The notes beneath the pieces were generated by a model. It was not told where the DNA came from. It made no database searches and saw only the letters and a list, made by a program, of their open reading frames with translations. From positions 372,001-436,000 of the forward strand of contig NZ_JRHH01000004.1 of NCBI RefSeq assembly GCF_000757385.1: DNA of 64,000 bases. Direction: 5' to 3'. Below, piece after piece: positions 17,754-25,471 of the stretch (position 1 is its first letter; every line of letters begins with the position of its first letter). The DNA is from Flavobacterium aquatile LMG 4008 = ATCC 11947. Its GTDB lineage: Bacteria > Bacteroidota > Bacteroidia > Flavobacteriales > Flavobacteriaceae. Position numbers and translations under genes: made by a program.

Positions 17754-18860
17754 ATGAACGAAAATCATTCAGACGATCAAATAGGCAGAGCAAGGGTTCA
17801 CGACACACCCGAACTCGAAGCTTACTATAAAGAATTAGAAACTCTCGGAGCTGGCGCATTATGGACAGTTGCCAACGATATAGAACCTTGGGAACCAAGA
17901 AGTTCATCGGTTCCAATGCTTTGGAAATACGACGATTTACGCGAATTAGTCCTGAAATCTTCTGAGTTAGTTACGCCGGAACAAGCAGGAAGACGCGTTG
18001 TTTATTTGGTAAACGACAAACGAAAAGACGTTTCTGCAGCTGTTGGTTGGTTGTACACCGGAATTCAGGTTACACGTCCAGGCGAAAGCACATCGGCGCA
18101 CAAACACAAAGCATCGGCATTGCGCTTCATCATGGAAGGCGAAGGCGGTTACACAGTGGTTGATGGAAACAAAATCACATTTGAAGTTAACGATTTCGTA
18201 ATTACACCAAACTCAACATGGCACGAACACGGCGTTGACGCAAATGGAAAAACTTGCATCTGGCAGGACGGATTGGATATTCCTTTAGTAAATGCACTTG
18301 AAGCAAATGACTATGCAGTTTATGACGGAAAGCAACCATTAGATTTTCCAGTGAATTATTCACCAATAACCTATGGAACTTCGGGATTTATTCCAGCAGA
18401 TAAAGTTTGGGACAAACCCTATTCACCATTATTCAAATATTCGTGGAAAACCGTTTATCCATCATTGTTGGAAGCTGTAAAAGTGAATGAAATTAATCCG
18501 TTTGACGGAATTTTGATGCACTATTCTAATCCGTTAACTGGCGGACACGTGATGCAAACTATGGGCGCATCAATGCAATTATTACCCGCCAATTTTAAAG
18601 GAAAAGCGCACAAACACACAGGTTCATTCGTGTATCAATGTGCAAAAGGTCATGGTTATTCAATCATCAACGGAAAACGATTTGACTGGAAAGAACGCGA
18701 TATTTTCTGCGTTCCATCTTGGGCTTGGCACGAACACCACAATTTATCAGAAACCGAAGATGCGTGCTTGTTTTCATTCAATGATTTACCTGTTATTGAA
18801 AAATTAGGATTGTATCAATCAAGAGAATTGGAAGGAAATAACGGAAATCAGTTAATTTAA
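17754..18860 (+). CDS. Gentisate 1,2-dioxygenase-like bicupin
   Basis: The protein has 368 residues, the usual size for gentisate dioxygenases, with two cupin domains. The first has AHKHKASALRFIMEGEGG and then TPNSTWHEHG, the expected Fe(II)-binding histidines. The second has KAHKHTGSFVYQ and PSWAWHEHH. Enzymes of this family open the ring of 2,5-dihydroxybenzoate, or amino/nitro analogues, between C1 and C2. With 5-hydroxyanthranilate the C2 product would be an amide rather than an acid, which would explain the nitrilase gene 85 bases upstream. Substrate choice is an inference. Confidence 0.83.
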   Translation: MNENHSDDQIGRARVHDTPELEAYYKELETLGAGALWTVANDIEPWEPRSSSVPMLWKYDDLRELVLKSSELVTPEQAGRRVVYLVNDKRKDVSAAVGWLYTGIQVTRPGESTSAHKHKASALRFIMEGEGGYTVVDGNKITFEVNDFVITPNSTWHEHGVDANGKTCIWQDGLDIPLVNALEANDYAVYDGKQPLDFPVNYSPITYGTSGFIPADKVWDKPYSPLFKYSWKTVYPSLLEAVKVNEINPFDGILMHYSNPLTGGHVMQTMGASMQLLPANFKGKAHKHTGSFVYQCAKGHGYSIINGKRFDWKERDIFCVPSWAWHEHHNLSETEDACLFSFNDLPVIEKLGLYQSRELEGNNGNQLI

Positions 18861-18894
18861 AAATAAATTTTAGAAAACAATTAAACAAAACAAA

Positions 18895-19074
18895 ATGAAA
18901 AAAATACCATTATTTGGAATTTTTATTGCAGTAGTCTTTATTATTTTAGGAATAAATCTTATTTCAAAAGAGGATGAATTTACTGTGATTGTTGGTTATG
19001 CAACTATCATTTTCTTTTCTGGATTAATCATTTTTGCAATTATCAAACTACTATCAAATAGAAATAAAACATAA
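18895..19074 (+). CDS. Small two-helix membrane protein, 59 aa
   Basis: The frame runs from an ATG at 18895 to the TAA at 19072-19074. It has two hydrophobic segments (IPLFGIFIAVVFIILGINL and TIIFFSGLIIFAIIKLL) joined by a short charged loop. Its stop overlaps the next start (TAATG), so it is translationally coupled to the FAA-hydrolase gene. It could be a small accessory of the pathway's transport or simply a conserved small membrane protein. No family is recognised. Confidence 0.6.
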   Translation: MKKIPLFGIFIAVVFIILGINLISKEDEFTVIVGYATIIFFSGLIIFAIIKLLSNRNKT

Positions 19075-19982
19075 TGAAACTACTTACCTACAAAACACAA
19101 GACACCGAACCAAGATTAGGCTTCATCCATAATAATCAAGTGATTGATATGGAGGATTTTGGAGAGATATCCAATTTTCCGTTACCAGACAACATGCTTG
19201 ATTTAATCGATTTGGGATTTGAATTAGTCGAAGAACTAAACGATATGATTGCCGATACAGATGCCGAATTATTTGAAGAAATAGCCTATGACATGGACGA
19301 AGTAACGTTCCTAGCTCCTATTCCAAAACCAAGAAAAAACATCATCGGAATTGGATTGAACTATACTGAACATGTTGCTGAAAGTGCTCGAACATTAGAC
19401 ACAACAGGAAAGTTACCTCAAAAACCTATCATTTTCTCAAAACCACCAACAACAGTTACGGCCACAAATACCGATATTATCAAAAACACCAAACTAACCG
19501 AACAATTGGATTGGGAAGTGGAATTGGCAGTTGTAATTGGCAAGAAAGGAAAATATGTTACTAAGGAAGATGCCATGGATTACGTTTTTGGTTATACAGT
19601 CATAAATGATATTTCAGCGCGTGATTGTCGTCGTGAAGGACAATGGATCGTGTCAAAAGGACAAGATACTTTTGCACCAATGGGGCCAATTTTGGTTACC
19701 AAAGACGAAATTGAAAATCCGCACAACTTGAATTTATCATTAAAAGTAAACGGCGTTGAAAAACAAAATTCAAACACCAAGTTCCTACTTTTCAACATCA
19801 ATGATTTGATAGAAGATTTAAGTACAGTTTTCACATTAGAACCTGGCGATATCATTGCAACCGGAACTCCATCAGGTGTTGGTGCAGGAAGAAATCCTCA
19901 AGAATGGATGTACGATGGCGATGTAGTTGAAGCAACTGTTGAAGGAATTGGAACGATCGTGAATACGGTAAAAGAGATATAG
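19074..19982 (+). CDS. Fumarylacetoacetate hydrolase family protein (fumarylpyruvate hydrolase-like)
   Basis: The FAH signatures are complete: IIGIGLNYTEHVAES, the metal ligands in LDWEVELAVVIG, GYTVINDISARDCRREGQW, KGQDTFAPMGP and ATGTPSGVGAGR. The N-terminal 80 residues are the usual small FAH domain. The family hydrolyses carbon-carbon bonds in acylpyruvates. After gentisate-type ring opening it would release pyruvate and a C4 product. The position between dioxygenase and maleate-isomerase-like genes fits this step. Confidence 0.87.
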   Translation: MKLLTYKTQDTEPRLGFIHNNQVIDMEDFGEISNFPLPDNMLDLIDLGFELVEELNDMIADTDAELFEEIAYDMDEVTFLAPIPKPRKNIIGIGLNYTEHVAESARTLDTTGKLPQKPIIFSKPPTTVTATNTDIIKNTKLTEQLDWEVELAVVIGKKGKYVTKEDAMDYVFGYTVINDISARDCRREGQWIVSKGQDTFAPMGPILVTKDEIENPHNLNLSLKVNGVEKQNSNTKFLLFNINDLIEDLSTVFTLEPGDIIATGTPSGVGAGRNPQEWMYDGDVVEATVEGIGTIVNTVKEI

Positions 19983-19984
19983 AA

Positions 19985-20075
19985 ATTATTACACAAAGTT
20001 TCACAAAGTAAGCGCAAAGTCGCACAACATTTTGTGAAACTCCGTGAAACCTTTGTGAATCTTAGTGAAATAAAA
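19985..20075. repeat. CACAAAG/TTTGTGA-type repeat
   Basis: Several CACAAAGT and TTTGTGAA words lie in the 100 bases before the maleate-isomerase-like gene. They resemble, in reverse sense, the CTTTGTG repeats at 28270-28335 and 30795-30845. Confidence 0.5.
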
Positions 20076-20085
20076 TATACTAAAA

Positions 20086-20832
20086 ATGAAATACAGAATA
20101 GGACAAATAGTTCCATCAAGTAATGTAACGATGGAAACCGAAATACCAGCAATTTTTCGTTCACGTGAAACCATTTTGCCAGAACGTTTTACCTTCCATT
20201 CGAGTAGAATGCGAATGAAAAAAGTAACCAAAGAAGAACTTGAAGCCATGGATGCCATGAGTTTGAAATGTGCTCAAGAACTTTCTGACGCGCATGTTGA
20301 TGTTATGGGTTATGCTTGTTTGGTTGCCATTATGAGCATGGGAAGAGGTTATCATTGCGTATCGGAAGTAAATTTGCATCAGGAAACTGTGGCTAATGAC
20401 TTTCCTACTCCAATTGTAACTTCTGCCGGAGCTTTAATTAACGGATTGAAGGTTTTAGGTGCGAAACAAATTTCGATAATTACACCTTACATGCGACCAT
20501 TAACCGATATGGTTGTAGATTATATCGAACATCAAGGCATTAAAGTAAAAGAAAGTATTGCTTTGGAAATTCCTGATAATTTAGAAGTTGCTGCTCAAAA
20601 TCCGTTGAATTTATTGGAAATATACAAGCAATTGGATTTGACTGATGTTGATGTTTTAGTAGTTTCTGCTTGTGTTCAGATGCCATCATTGGAAGCAATT
20701 GATTTAATTCAGGCAGAATGTGGAATTCCTGTTACATCTGCCGCAGTTTGCACTACCTTTGAAATGATGAAGAAACTCGGCATCGAAACCAAATCGGCAA
20801 TCGGTGGAGAACTTCTAAACGGTAAATACTAA
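20086..20832 (+). CDS. Maleate cis-trans isomerase-like (Asp/Glu racemase superfamily)
   Basis: The N-terminal KYRIGQIVPSSNVTMETEIP is typical of maleate isomerase/arylmalonate decarboxylase relatives. Two catalytic Cys positions are occupied: MGYACLVA near residue 79 and VVSACVQMPS near residue 191. The length of 248 residues is normal. It would turn maleate into fumarate for the TCA cycle, which requires that the ring-fission product be cleaved before isomerisation. This explains why no GST-type maleylpyruvate isomerase is present in the cluster. Confidence 0.8.
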   Translation: MKYRIGQIVPSSNVTMETEIPAIFRSRETILPERFTFHSSRMRMKKVTKEELEAMDAMSLKCAQELSDAHVDVMGYACLVAIMSMGRGYHCVSEVNLHQETVANDFPTPIVTSAGALINGLKVLGAKQISIITPYMRPLTDMVVDYIEHQGIKVKESIALEIPDNLEVAAQNPLNLLEIYKQLDLTDVDVLVVSACVQMPSLEAIDLIQAECGIPVTSAAVCTTFEMMKKLGIETKSAIGGELLNGKY

Positions 20833-20837
20833 ATATC

Positions 20838-21071
20838 ATGGAATGGAACGTAATTGACGGAAAACTAGTAAACAATTTTAAGTTTAAAACACAAACTGAA
20901 TTAGCACAATTTCTATTAAAAGTAGCCAATTACGCCGATGAAATCAACCATCATCCTGATTGTAAAATTCATAAAGCATTTCAACTCGAAATCACTTTAT
21001 ACAGTCACGATAAAAATAAAATAACCGATCTAGATCATCAACTAGCTCAAAAAATTGACACTTTACTTTAA
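20838..21071 (+). CDS. 4a-hydroxytetrahydrobiopterin dehydratase (PCD)
   Basis: The motif EINHHPDC plus the later LYSHD match the PCD active-site histidines. At 77 residues it lacks about 20 N-terminal residues of the common form but keeps the core. It recycles the pterin cofactor of aromatic amino acid hydroxylases. It starts five bases after the isomerase-like stop. No pterin-dependent hydroxylase is in the window, so its link to the pathway may be through tryptophan or phenylalanine metabolism elsewhere. Confidence 0.82.
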   Translation: MEWNVIDGKLVNNFKFKTQTELAQFLLKVANYADEINHHPDCKIHKAFQLEITLYSHDKNKITDLDHQLAQKIDTLL

Positions 21072-21087
21072 TTAAAAAAGAAAATCT

Positions 21088-21207
21088 ATGAAGAACTTAA
21101 TCGCATTAATCGGTGCATTTTTTGCAGCAAAGAATACAAAATTTGGATGTTTTGGAACTATTATTGTTTTTATTGTTGTTTATTGGTTAATCAAAAAAGT
21201 TTTGTAG
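21088..21207 (+). CDS. Small single-helix membrane protein, 39 aa
   Basis: A short frame MKNLIALIGAFFAAKNTKFG precedes one strongly hydrophobic helix (TIIVFIVVYWLIKKVL). The ATG lies 16 bases after the PCD stop, with purine-rich sequence before it. It may be the last gene of the operon. No family is recognised, and such a short frame could be fortuitous. Confidence 0.4.
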   Translation: MKNLIALIGAFFAAKNTKFGCFGTIIVFIVVYWLIKKVL

Positions 21208-21241
21208 TACTACGTACAATATCTATTTTATCTTATAATTT

Positions 21242-23527
21242 ATGGTAATAAAAAAACTACTTTGCTTCTTTTTTCTGACCTCTTTTTTTGCAAATGCGCA
21301 ACATGCTGTAAACTCAAAAGATTTAGTTGAATACATAAATCCTTTGATGGGAACAGCCAGTAGTTACGATTTAAGTAACGGAAATACCTATCCAACAATT
21401 GGTTTGCCGTGGGGAATGAACGCTTGGACGCCACAAACCGGAAACAATGGAAATGGTTGGCAATATACCTACGATGCTAAGAAAATAAGAGGATTCAAAC
21501 AAACGCATCAACCTTCACCTTGGATGAATGATTACGGACAATTTTCATTGATGCCAATTGTTAGAAAAGGAACTGTCGATGAAGAAGATCAAGCCAGTTG
21601 GTTCAGTCATAAATCGGAAATTGCGAAGCCTTACTACTACTCTGTTTATTTGGCCGATCATGATGTAACAACTGAAATTACTCCAACAGAAAGAGCAGCT
21701 TTTTTTCACTTTACTTTTCCGAAAACCGATAGTGCTTTTGTAGTTATTGATGCTTTTGACAGAGGTTCGTACATCAAAATTATCCCAGAAGAAAACAAAA
21801 TTATTGGCTACAGTACCCGTTATGCACGTGGAAAATTAAGCAATTTCAAAAATTACTTTGTTATTGTATTTGACAAACCTTTTAAAGCTTCAGCTCTTTA
21901 TAATGACAAAACGAAACTGAAAGAACTCGAATTATCAGGTTCGCACATGTCTGCTTTAATCAACTTTGATTGTAACAATTCTAAGGAAATTGTTGGAGCT
22001 CGAGTTGCTTCATCTTTTATAAGTTTTGAGCAAGCAGAAATCAATTTGAAAGAAATTGGAGATGATACTTTCCTAACCGTAAAACAAAAAGCCAAAGATA
22101 CCTGGAACAAAACACTTGGACGAATTCAAGTTGAAAGTGGAACGGAAGAACAAATTAGAACTTTTTACTCAACTTTTTATCGCACGCTATTTTTTCCGAT
22201 GAAAATGTATGAAATTGATGCTTCGAATAAAATCATTCATTATAGTCCGTATTCAGGAAAAGTAATGCCAGGTTATCGATTTGCAGGAACTGGTTTTTGG
22301 GATACATTTAGAGCATTATATCCATTTCTAAATTTGATGTATCCTTCTATCAATAAAGAAATGCAACAAGGATTATTGAACGATTATCTAGAAGGTGGTT
22401 GGTTACCCGAATGGAGCAGCCCATCGTACAGCGATATTATGATTGGAAATAATTCTGCTTCAGTAGTTTCCGATGCTTATATCAAAGGTCTTCGAGGTTA
22501 TGATATTAATAAATTATACGAAGCCTTAGTGCATGGCGCCAATAATGAAGGTCCGCAAGCTACTGGAAGAAAAGGTGTGGAATATTATAACAAACTAGGT
22601 TATGTTCCTTATGATGTTGGTATCAATGAAAATGCGGCTAGAACTCTAGAATATGCCTACGATGATTTCACCATTAGCCGATTGGCAAAAGCTTTAAACA
22701 GACCGCAAGAAGAAATCGATTTGTATGAAAAACGAAGTATGAATTACACACATCTTTTCGATTCTGAAACCAATTTAATGCGTGGAAAAAATAAAGATGG
22801 AAGTTTCCACAAACCGTTTAATCCTTTTAAATGGGGTGACGAATTTACCGAAGGAAACAGTTGGCATTACACTTGGAGTGTTTTTCACGACATCGCTGGT
22901 TTGTCAAAATTAATGGGCGGAAACAAAAAATTTGTTTCTATGTTAGATTCCGTTTTTACTATGCCACCAGTTTTTGACAATAGTTATTATGGTGAGACGA
23001 TTCACGAAATTAGAGAAATGCAAATTGCCAATATGGGTCAATATGCTCATGGAAATCAACCTATTCAGCACATGATTTATTTGTATAATTATGCTGGTGA
23101 ACCTTGGAAAACGCAATATTGGGTTAGAGAGGTTATGAATAGATTATACAAACCAACTCCAGACGGTTATTGTGGTGATGAAGATAACGGTCAAACTTCT
23201 GCTTGGTATGTGTTTTCTGCTTTAGGTTTCTATCCAGTTTGTCCTGCTACTAATGAATACGTTTTGGGAACTCCTTTGTTTAAGAAAGTTACGCTTACTT
23301 TAGAAAACGGAAAACAATTTGTGATTACAGCGCCAAATAATAATTTGCAAAACATCTACATCCAAAAAGTAGATTTGAATGGTAAAGAACATTTAAATAA
23401 CTGGATTAGCCATGAAACGATTTTAAACGGAGGAACTTTTAATTTCAAAATGTCAGATACTCCAAATAAAAAAAGAGGAACGACAGAAAGTTCTTTCCCT
23501 TTTTCACTATCCACCACTTCTAAATAG
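21242..23527 (+). CDS. Glycoside hydrolase family 92 exo-alpha-mannosidase
   Basis: After a signal peptide (to FFANAQ) the protein has the GH92 landmarks: YINPLMGTASSYDLSNGN, TYPTIGLPWGMNAWTPQ, PSPWMNDYGQFSLMP, GTGFWDTFRALYPF and CGDEDNGQTSAWYVFSALGFYP. At 761 residues it is full length. GH92 enzymes are calcium-dependent inverting alpha-mannosidases acting on mannans and N-glycans outside the cytoplasm. No SusC/SusD pair or other glycosidase is adjacent, so it is not in a visible polysaccharide utilisation locus. A strong bidirectional terminator follows. Confidence 0.93.
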   Translation: MVIKKLLCFFFLTSFFANAQHAVNSKDLVEYINPLMGTASSYDLSNGNTYPTIGLPWGMNAWTPQTGNNGNGWQYTYDAKKIRGFKQTHQPSPWMNDYGQFSLMPIVRKGTVDEEDQASWFSHKSEIAKPYYYSVYLADHDVTTEITPTERAAFFHFTFPKTDSAFVVIDAFDRGSYIKIIPEENKIIGYSTRYARGKLSNFKNYFVIVFDKPFKASALYNDKTKLKELELSGSHMSALINFDCNNSKEIVGARVASSFISFEQAEINLKEIGDDTFLTVKQKAKDTWNKTLGRIQVESGTEEQIRTFYSTFYRTLFFPMKMYEIDASNKIIHYSPYSGKVMPGYRFAGTGFWDTFRALYPFLNLMYPSINKEMQQGLLNDYLEGGWLPEWSSPSYSDIMIGNNSASVVSDAYIKGLRGYDINKLYEALVHGANNEGPQATGRKGVEYYNKLGYVPYDVGINENAARTLEYAYDDFTISRLAKALNRPQEEIDLYEKRSMNYTHLFDSETNLMRGKNKDGSFHKPFNPFKWGDEFTEGNSWHYTWSVFHDIAGLSKLMGGNKKFVSMLDSVFTMPPVFDNSYYGETIHEIREMQIANMGQYAHGNQPIQHMIYLYNYAGEPWKTQYWVREVMNRLYKPTPDGYCGDEDNGQTSAWYVFSALGFYPVCPATNEYVLGTPLFKKVTLTLENGKQFVITAPNNNLQNIYIQKVDLNGKEHLNNWISHETILNGGTFNFKMSDTPNKKRGTTESSFPFSLSTTSK

Positions 23528-23542
23528 ATACTAAAAAAATAT

Positions 23543-23576
23543 AAAAAATGCGAACCAATACTGATTCGCATTTTTT
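23543..23576. terminator. Bidirectional rho-independent terminator
   Basis: AAAAAATGCGAA and TTCGCATTTTTT pair perfectly around a 10-base loop. It serves the GH92 gene on the plus strand and the YgiN-like gene on the minus strand. Confidence 0.85.
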
Positions 23577-23578
23577 AT

Positions 23579-23869
23579 TTATGCTAATTTAGTAGTGAAA
23601 TAAATCTTCGGTTCGGCTTTTAATAAAGTTGGTGTTGCAGCAAAAAAATCTTTTACATACTGTTGTGAATTATGTCTGTCAAATATGTCCTTATTTTCCC
23701 AAACTTCATGCAAAATAAACGCTTGTGGATTTTCAATATTTTGATGCAAATCATATTGTATACAACCTGCTTCTTCTCTACTTTTGACCACTAAACCTTC
23801 AAATAATTCTTTTAGTTTTTCAGTAAATTCCTCCTTAGATTCAAGTAGTACGGTTATATTTATTGTCAT
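23579..23869 (-). CDS. Putative quinol monooxygenase (ABM domain, YgiN-like)
   Basis: The 96-residue product has the antibiotic-biosynthesis monooxygenase fold: KLKELFEGLVVKSREEAGCIQYDLHQ and FILHEVWENKDIFDRH are typical. It follows an MdaB-like quinone reductase with only two bases between the genes. The same pairing, mdaB-ygiN, is known in E. coli, where the two proteins act on quinones. A role in quinone redox cycling or electrophile defence is likely. Confidence 0.82.
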   Translation of the reverse strand: MTINITVLLESKEEFTEKLKELFEGLVVKSREEAGCIQYDLHQNIENPQAFILHEVWENKDIFDRHNSQQYVKDFFAATPTLLKAEPKIYFTTKLA

Positions 23870-23871
23870 AA

Positions 23872-24465
23872 TTAGTTTAAAAATAAGTTAGTTAAGTGTT
23901 TTTTGTACTGCTCCAAATCTCTCGGTACATCAGCATTTTTTTCAATATCATGAAAGTGCATACTTGGCAACGATGTCATTCCTGTAAAAGCATTCATTCG
24001 GTGAAAACCAAATAACGGTCCATCATCAACACTAGTTTCATTAAAGAATTCTCCTGGCAATGTAAACGCTTCTTTTGGTGCATTCCACGAAGTGGTTAAA
24101 AGGTATTTTCTACCGTGAAGCATTCCTCCTGTTCCATAGTTTATAGCTGGATTTTTGGACGATCTTCCATCACTGTGATAAATTCCTTTGTCGTGTCCTT
24201 CTGTGAAAACTATATCAATGTATTTCTTAAAACCGTGTGGCAATTGAAACCACCAAATTGGTGTGTGATAAATAACCACATCTGCCCAAACGTATTTTTC
24301 AACTTCTTCTGCAGGATTGTACTCATCGTTTACATCGGTTGTTTTTACTTCAAAATTGCTGTTGTTTTTAAAAAATTCTAATGTTTCTTTAGCAATTGTT
24401 TCATTGAATTTTCCACCTGAATGACCAAACTTTTGTCCGCCATTGATTATAAATATTTTTGTCAT
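23872..24465 (-). CDS. NAD(P)H-dependent quinone oxidoreductase (MdaB-like)
   Basis: This flavodoxin-like fold protein starts FIINGGQKFGHSGGKFN, the MdaB N-terminus. It continues ADVVIYHTPIWWFQLPHGFKKYIDIVF and the conserved NYGTGGMLHGRKYLLTTSWNAP. It reduces quinones by two electrons using NAD(P)H with bound FAD. It is the first gene of a two-gene operon with the YgiN-like enzyme and is transcribed divergently from a LysR regulator, which probably controls it. Confidence 0.87.
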   Translation of the reverse strand: MTKIFIINGGQKFGHSGGKFNETIAKETLEFFKNNSNFEVKTTDVNDEYNPAEEVEKYVWADVVIYHTPIWWFQLPHGFKKYIDIVFTEGHDKGIYHSDGRSSKNPAINYGTGGMLHGRKYLLTTSWNAPKEAFTLPGEFFNETSVDDGPLFGFHRMNAFTGMTSLPSMHFHDIEKNADVPRDLEQYKKHLTNLFLN

Positions 24466-24487
24466 ATTCTTATACTTTAATTTGATG

Positions 24488-24542
24488 TCACAAATTTACG
24501 ACCAGCATTTGTATTATTAAAATAACTTAATTCATACCTTTG
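24488..24542. promoter_or_regulatory. Divergent promoter region of mdaB-like/LysR pair
   Basis: On the plus strand TTTG at 24508-24511 and TACCTTTG at 24535-24542 match the Bacteroidota -33/-7 elements upstream of the LysR gene. On the minus strand TAAATTTG (complement of about 24491-24498) lies upstream of the oxidoreductase. LysR binding between them is expected. Confidence 0.5.
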
Positions 24543-24565
24543 TATCAGAATTATAATAGTTAATT

Positions 24566-25459
24566 ATGGTAAATTTAGAATGGTATCGTACTTTTAAAGC
24601 CGTTTACAAAACCGGAACACTAACTGGTGCTGCCGAAGTACTGTTTATTTCGCAACCTGGCGTGAGTTTGCACTTAAGTTCTCTTGAAAATTATGTTGGG
24701 TACAAATTATTTGATCGAACTGGAAGAAAAATGGTGCCAACAGAGAAAGGAAAAGTTTTGTATAATTTTACAATAGAAGCTTTAAGCAAATTAGAAGAAG
24801 CCGAACAAAACTTCCAACGAAGTACCGAAAAACATACACCAACGATAAGCATCGGAATGTGTTTTGAAACTTTTCAAATTACTCTAGAACAGTACATTTC
24901 AACCTTGCCATTTAATGTAATAATTCAATTTGGAGAATATCCGTTGATGGTTGAAAATCTTGAAAAAGGAATTTTAGATTTGATAATTACACCACAAATG
25001 GTTTCGAAAAATACTATCGAATACCAACCTTTTTCATCAGAAACCATTGTACTTGTTGGTGGAAATGAAATCGACAAATCAGAATTTGAAACCATAGAAA
25101 ATAACAACAATCTTGAAGCAACTGAAAACTGGTTAAAGCAACAAAAATGGTACGGAACCACTGGCGATATGGAACATTTACGTCGCTTTTGGCAATTGAA
25201 TTTTAATAAATACGCCGATTTTCGTCCGAATTATATTGTGCCTAATTTGAATTCTATTGTACGTTGCTTAAGCAGCGGAAAAGGTCTTGCCGTTGTTCCT
25301 GATTTTCTGTGTCGAAAAGAAATCGACAACCATCAGATTCAACTCATCTGGAAAGGAAAAGTGCCGTTGGTAAACACTTTATATTTTGCCACACGAAAGA
25401 AAACTTTGTATGTCGATGAAATTGATTTGATAAAGAAAATATTTTTAGAAGTAATGTAA
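24566..25459 (+). CDS. LysR-type transcriptional regulator
   Basis: Residues 1-60 form the winged helix: NLEWYRTFKAVYKTGTLTGAAE, then FISQPGVSLHLSSLENYVG and LFDRTGRKMVPTEKG. The rest is the periplasmic-binding-like effector domain, giving the standard length of 297 residues. It is divergent from the quinone reductase pair with 100 bases between the starts, the usual arrangement for a LysR activator. The inducer may be a quinone or another electrophile. Confidence 0.9.
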   Translation: MVNLEWYRTFKAVYKTGTLTGAAEVLFISQPGVSLHLSSLENYVGYKLFDRTGRKMVPTEKGKVLYNFTIEALSKLEEAEQNFQRSTEKHTPTISIGMCFETFQITLEQYISTLPFNVIIQFGEYPLMVENLEKGILDLIITPQMVSKNTIEYQPFSSETIVLVGGNEIDKSEFETIENNNNLEATENWLKQQKWYGTTGDMEHLRRFWQLNFNKYADFRPNYIVPNLNSIVRCLSSGKGLAVVPDFLCRKEIDNHQIQLIWKGKVPLVNTLYFATRKKTLYVDEIDLIKKIFLEVM

Positions 25460-25471
25460 ATCTTTTACAAA

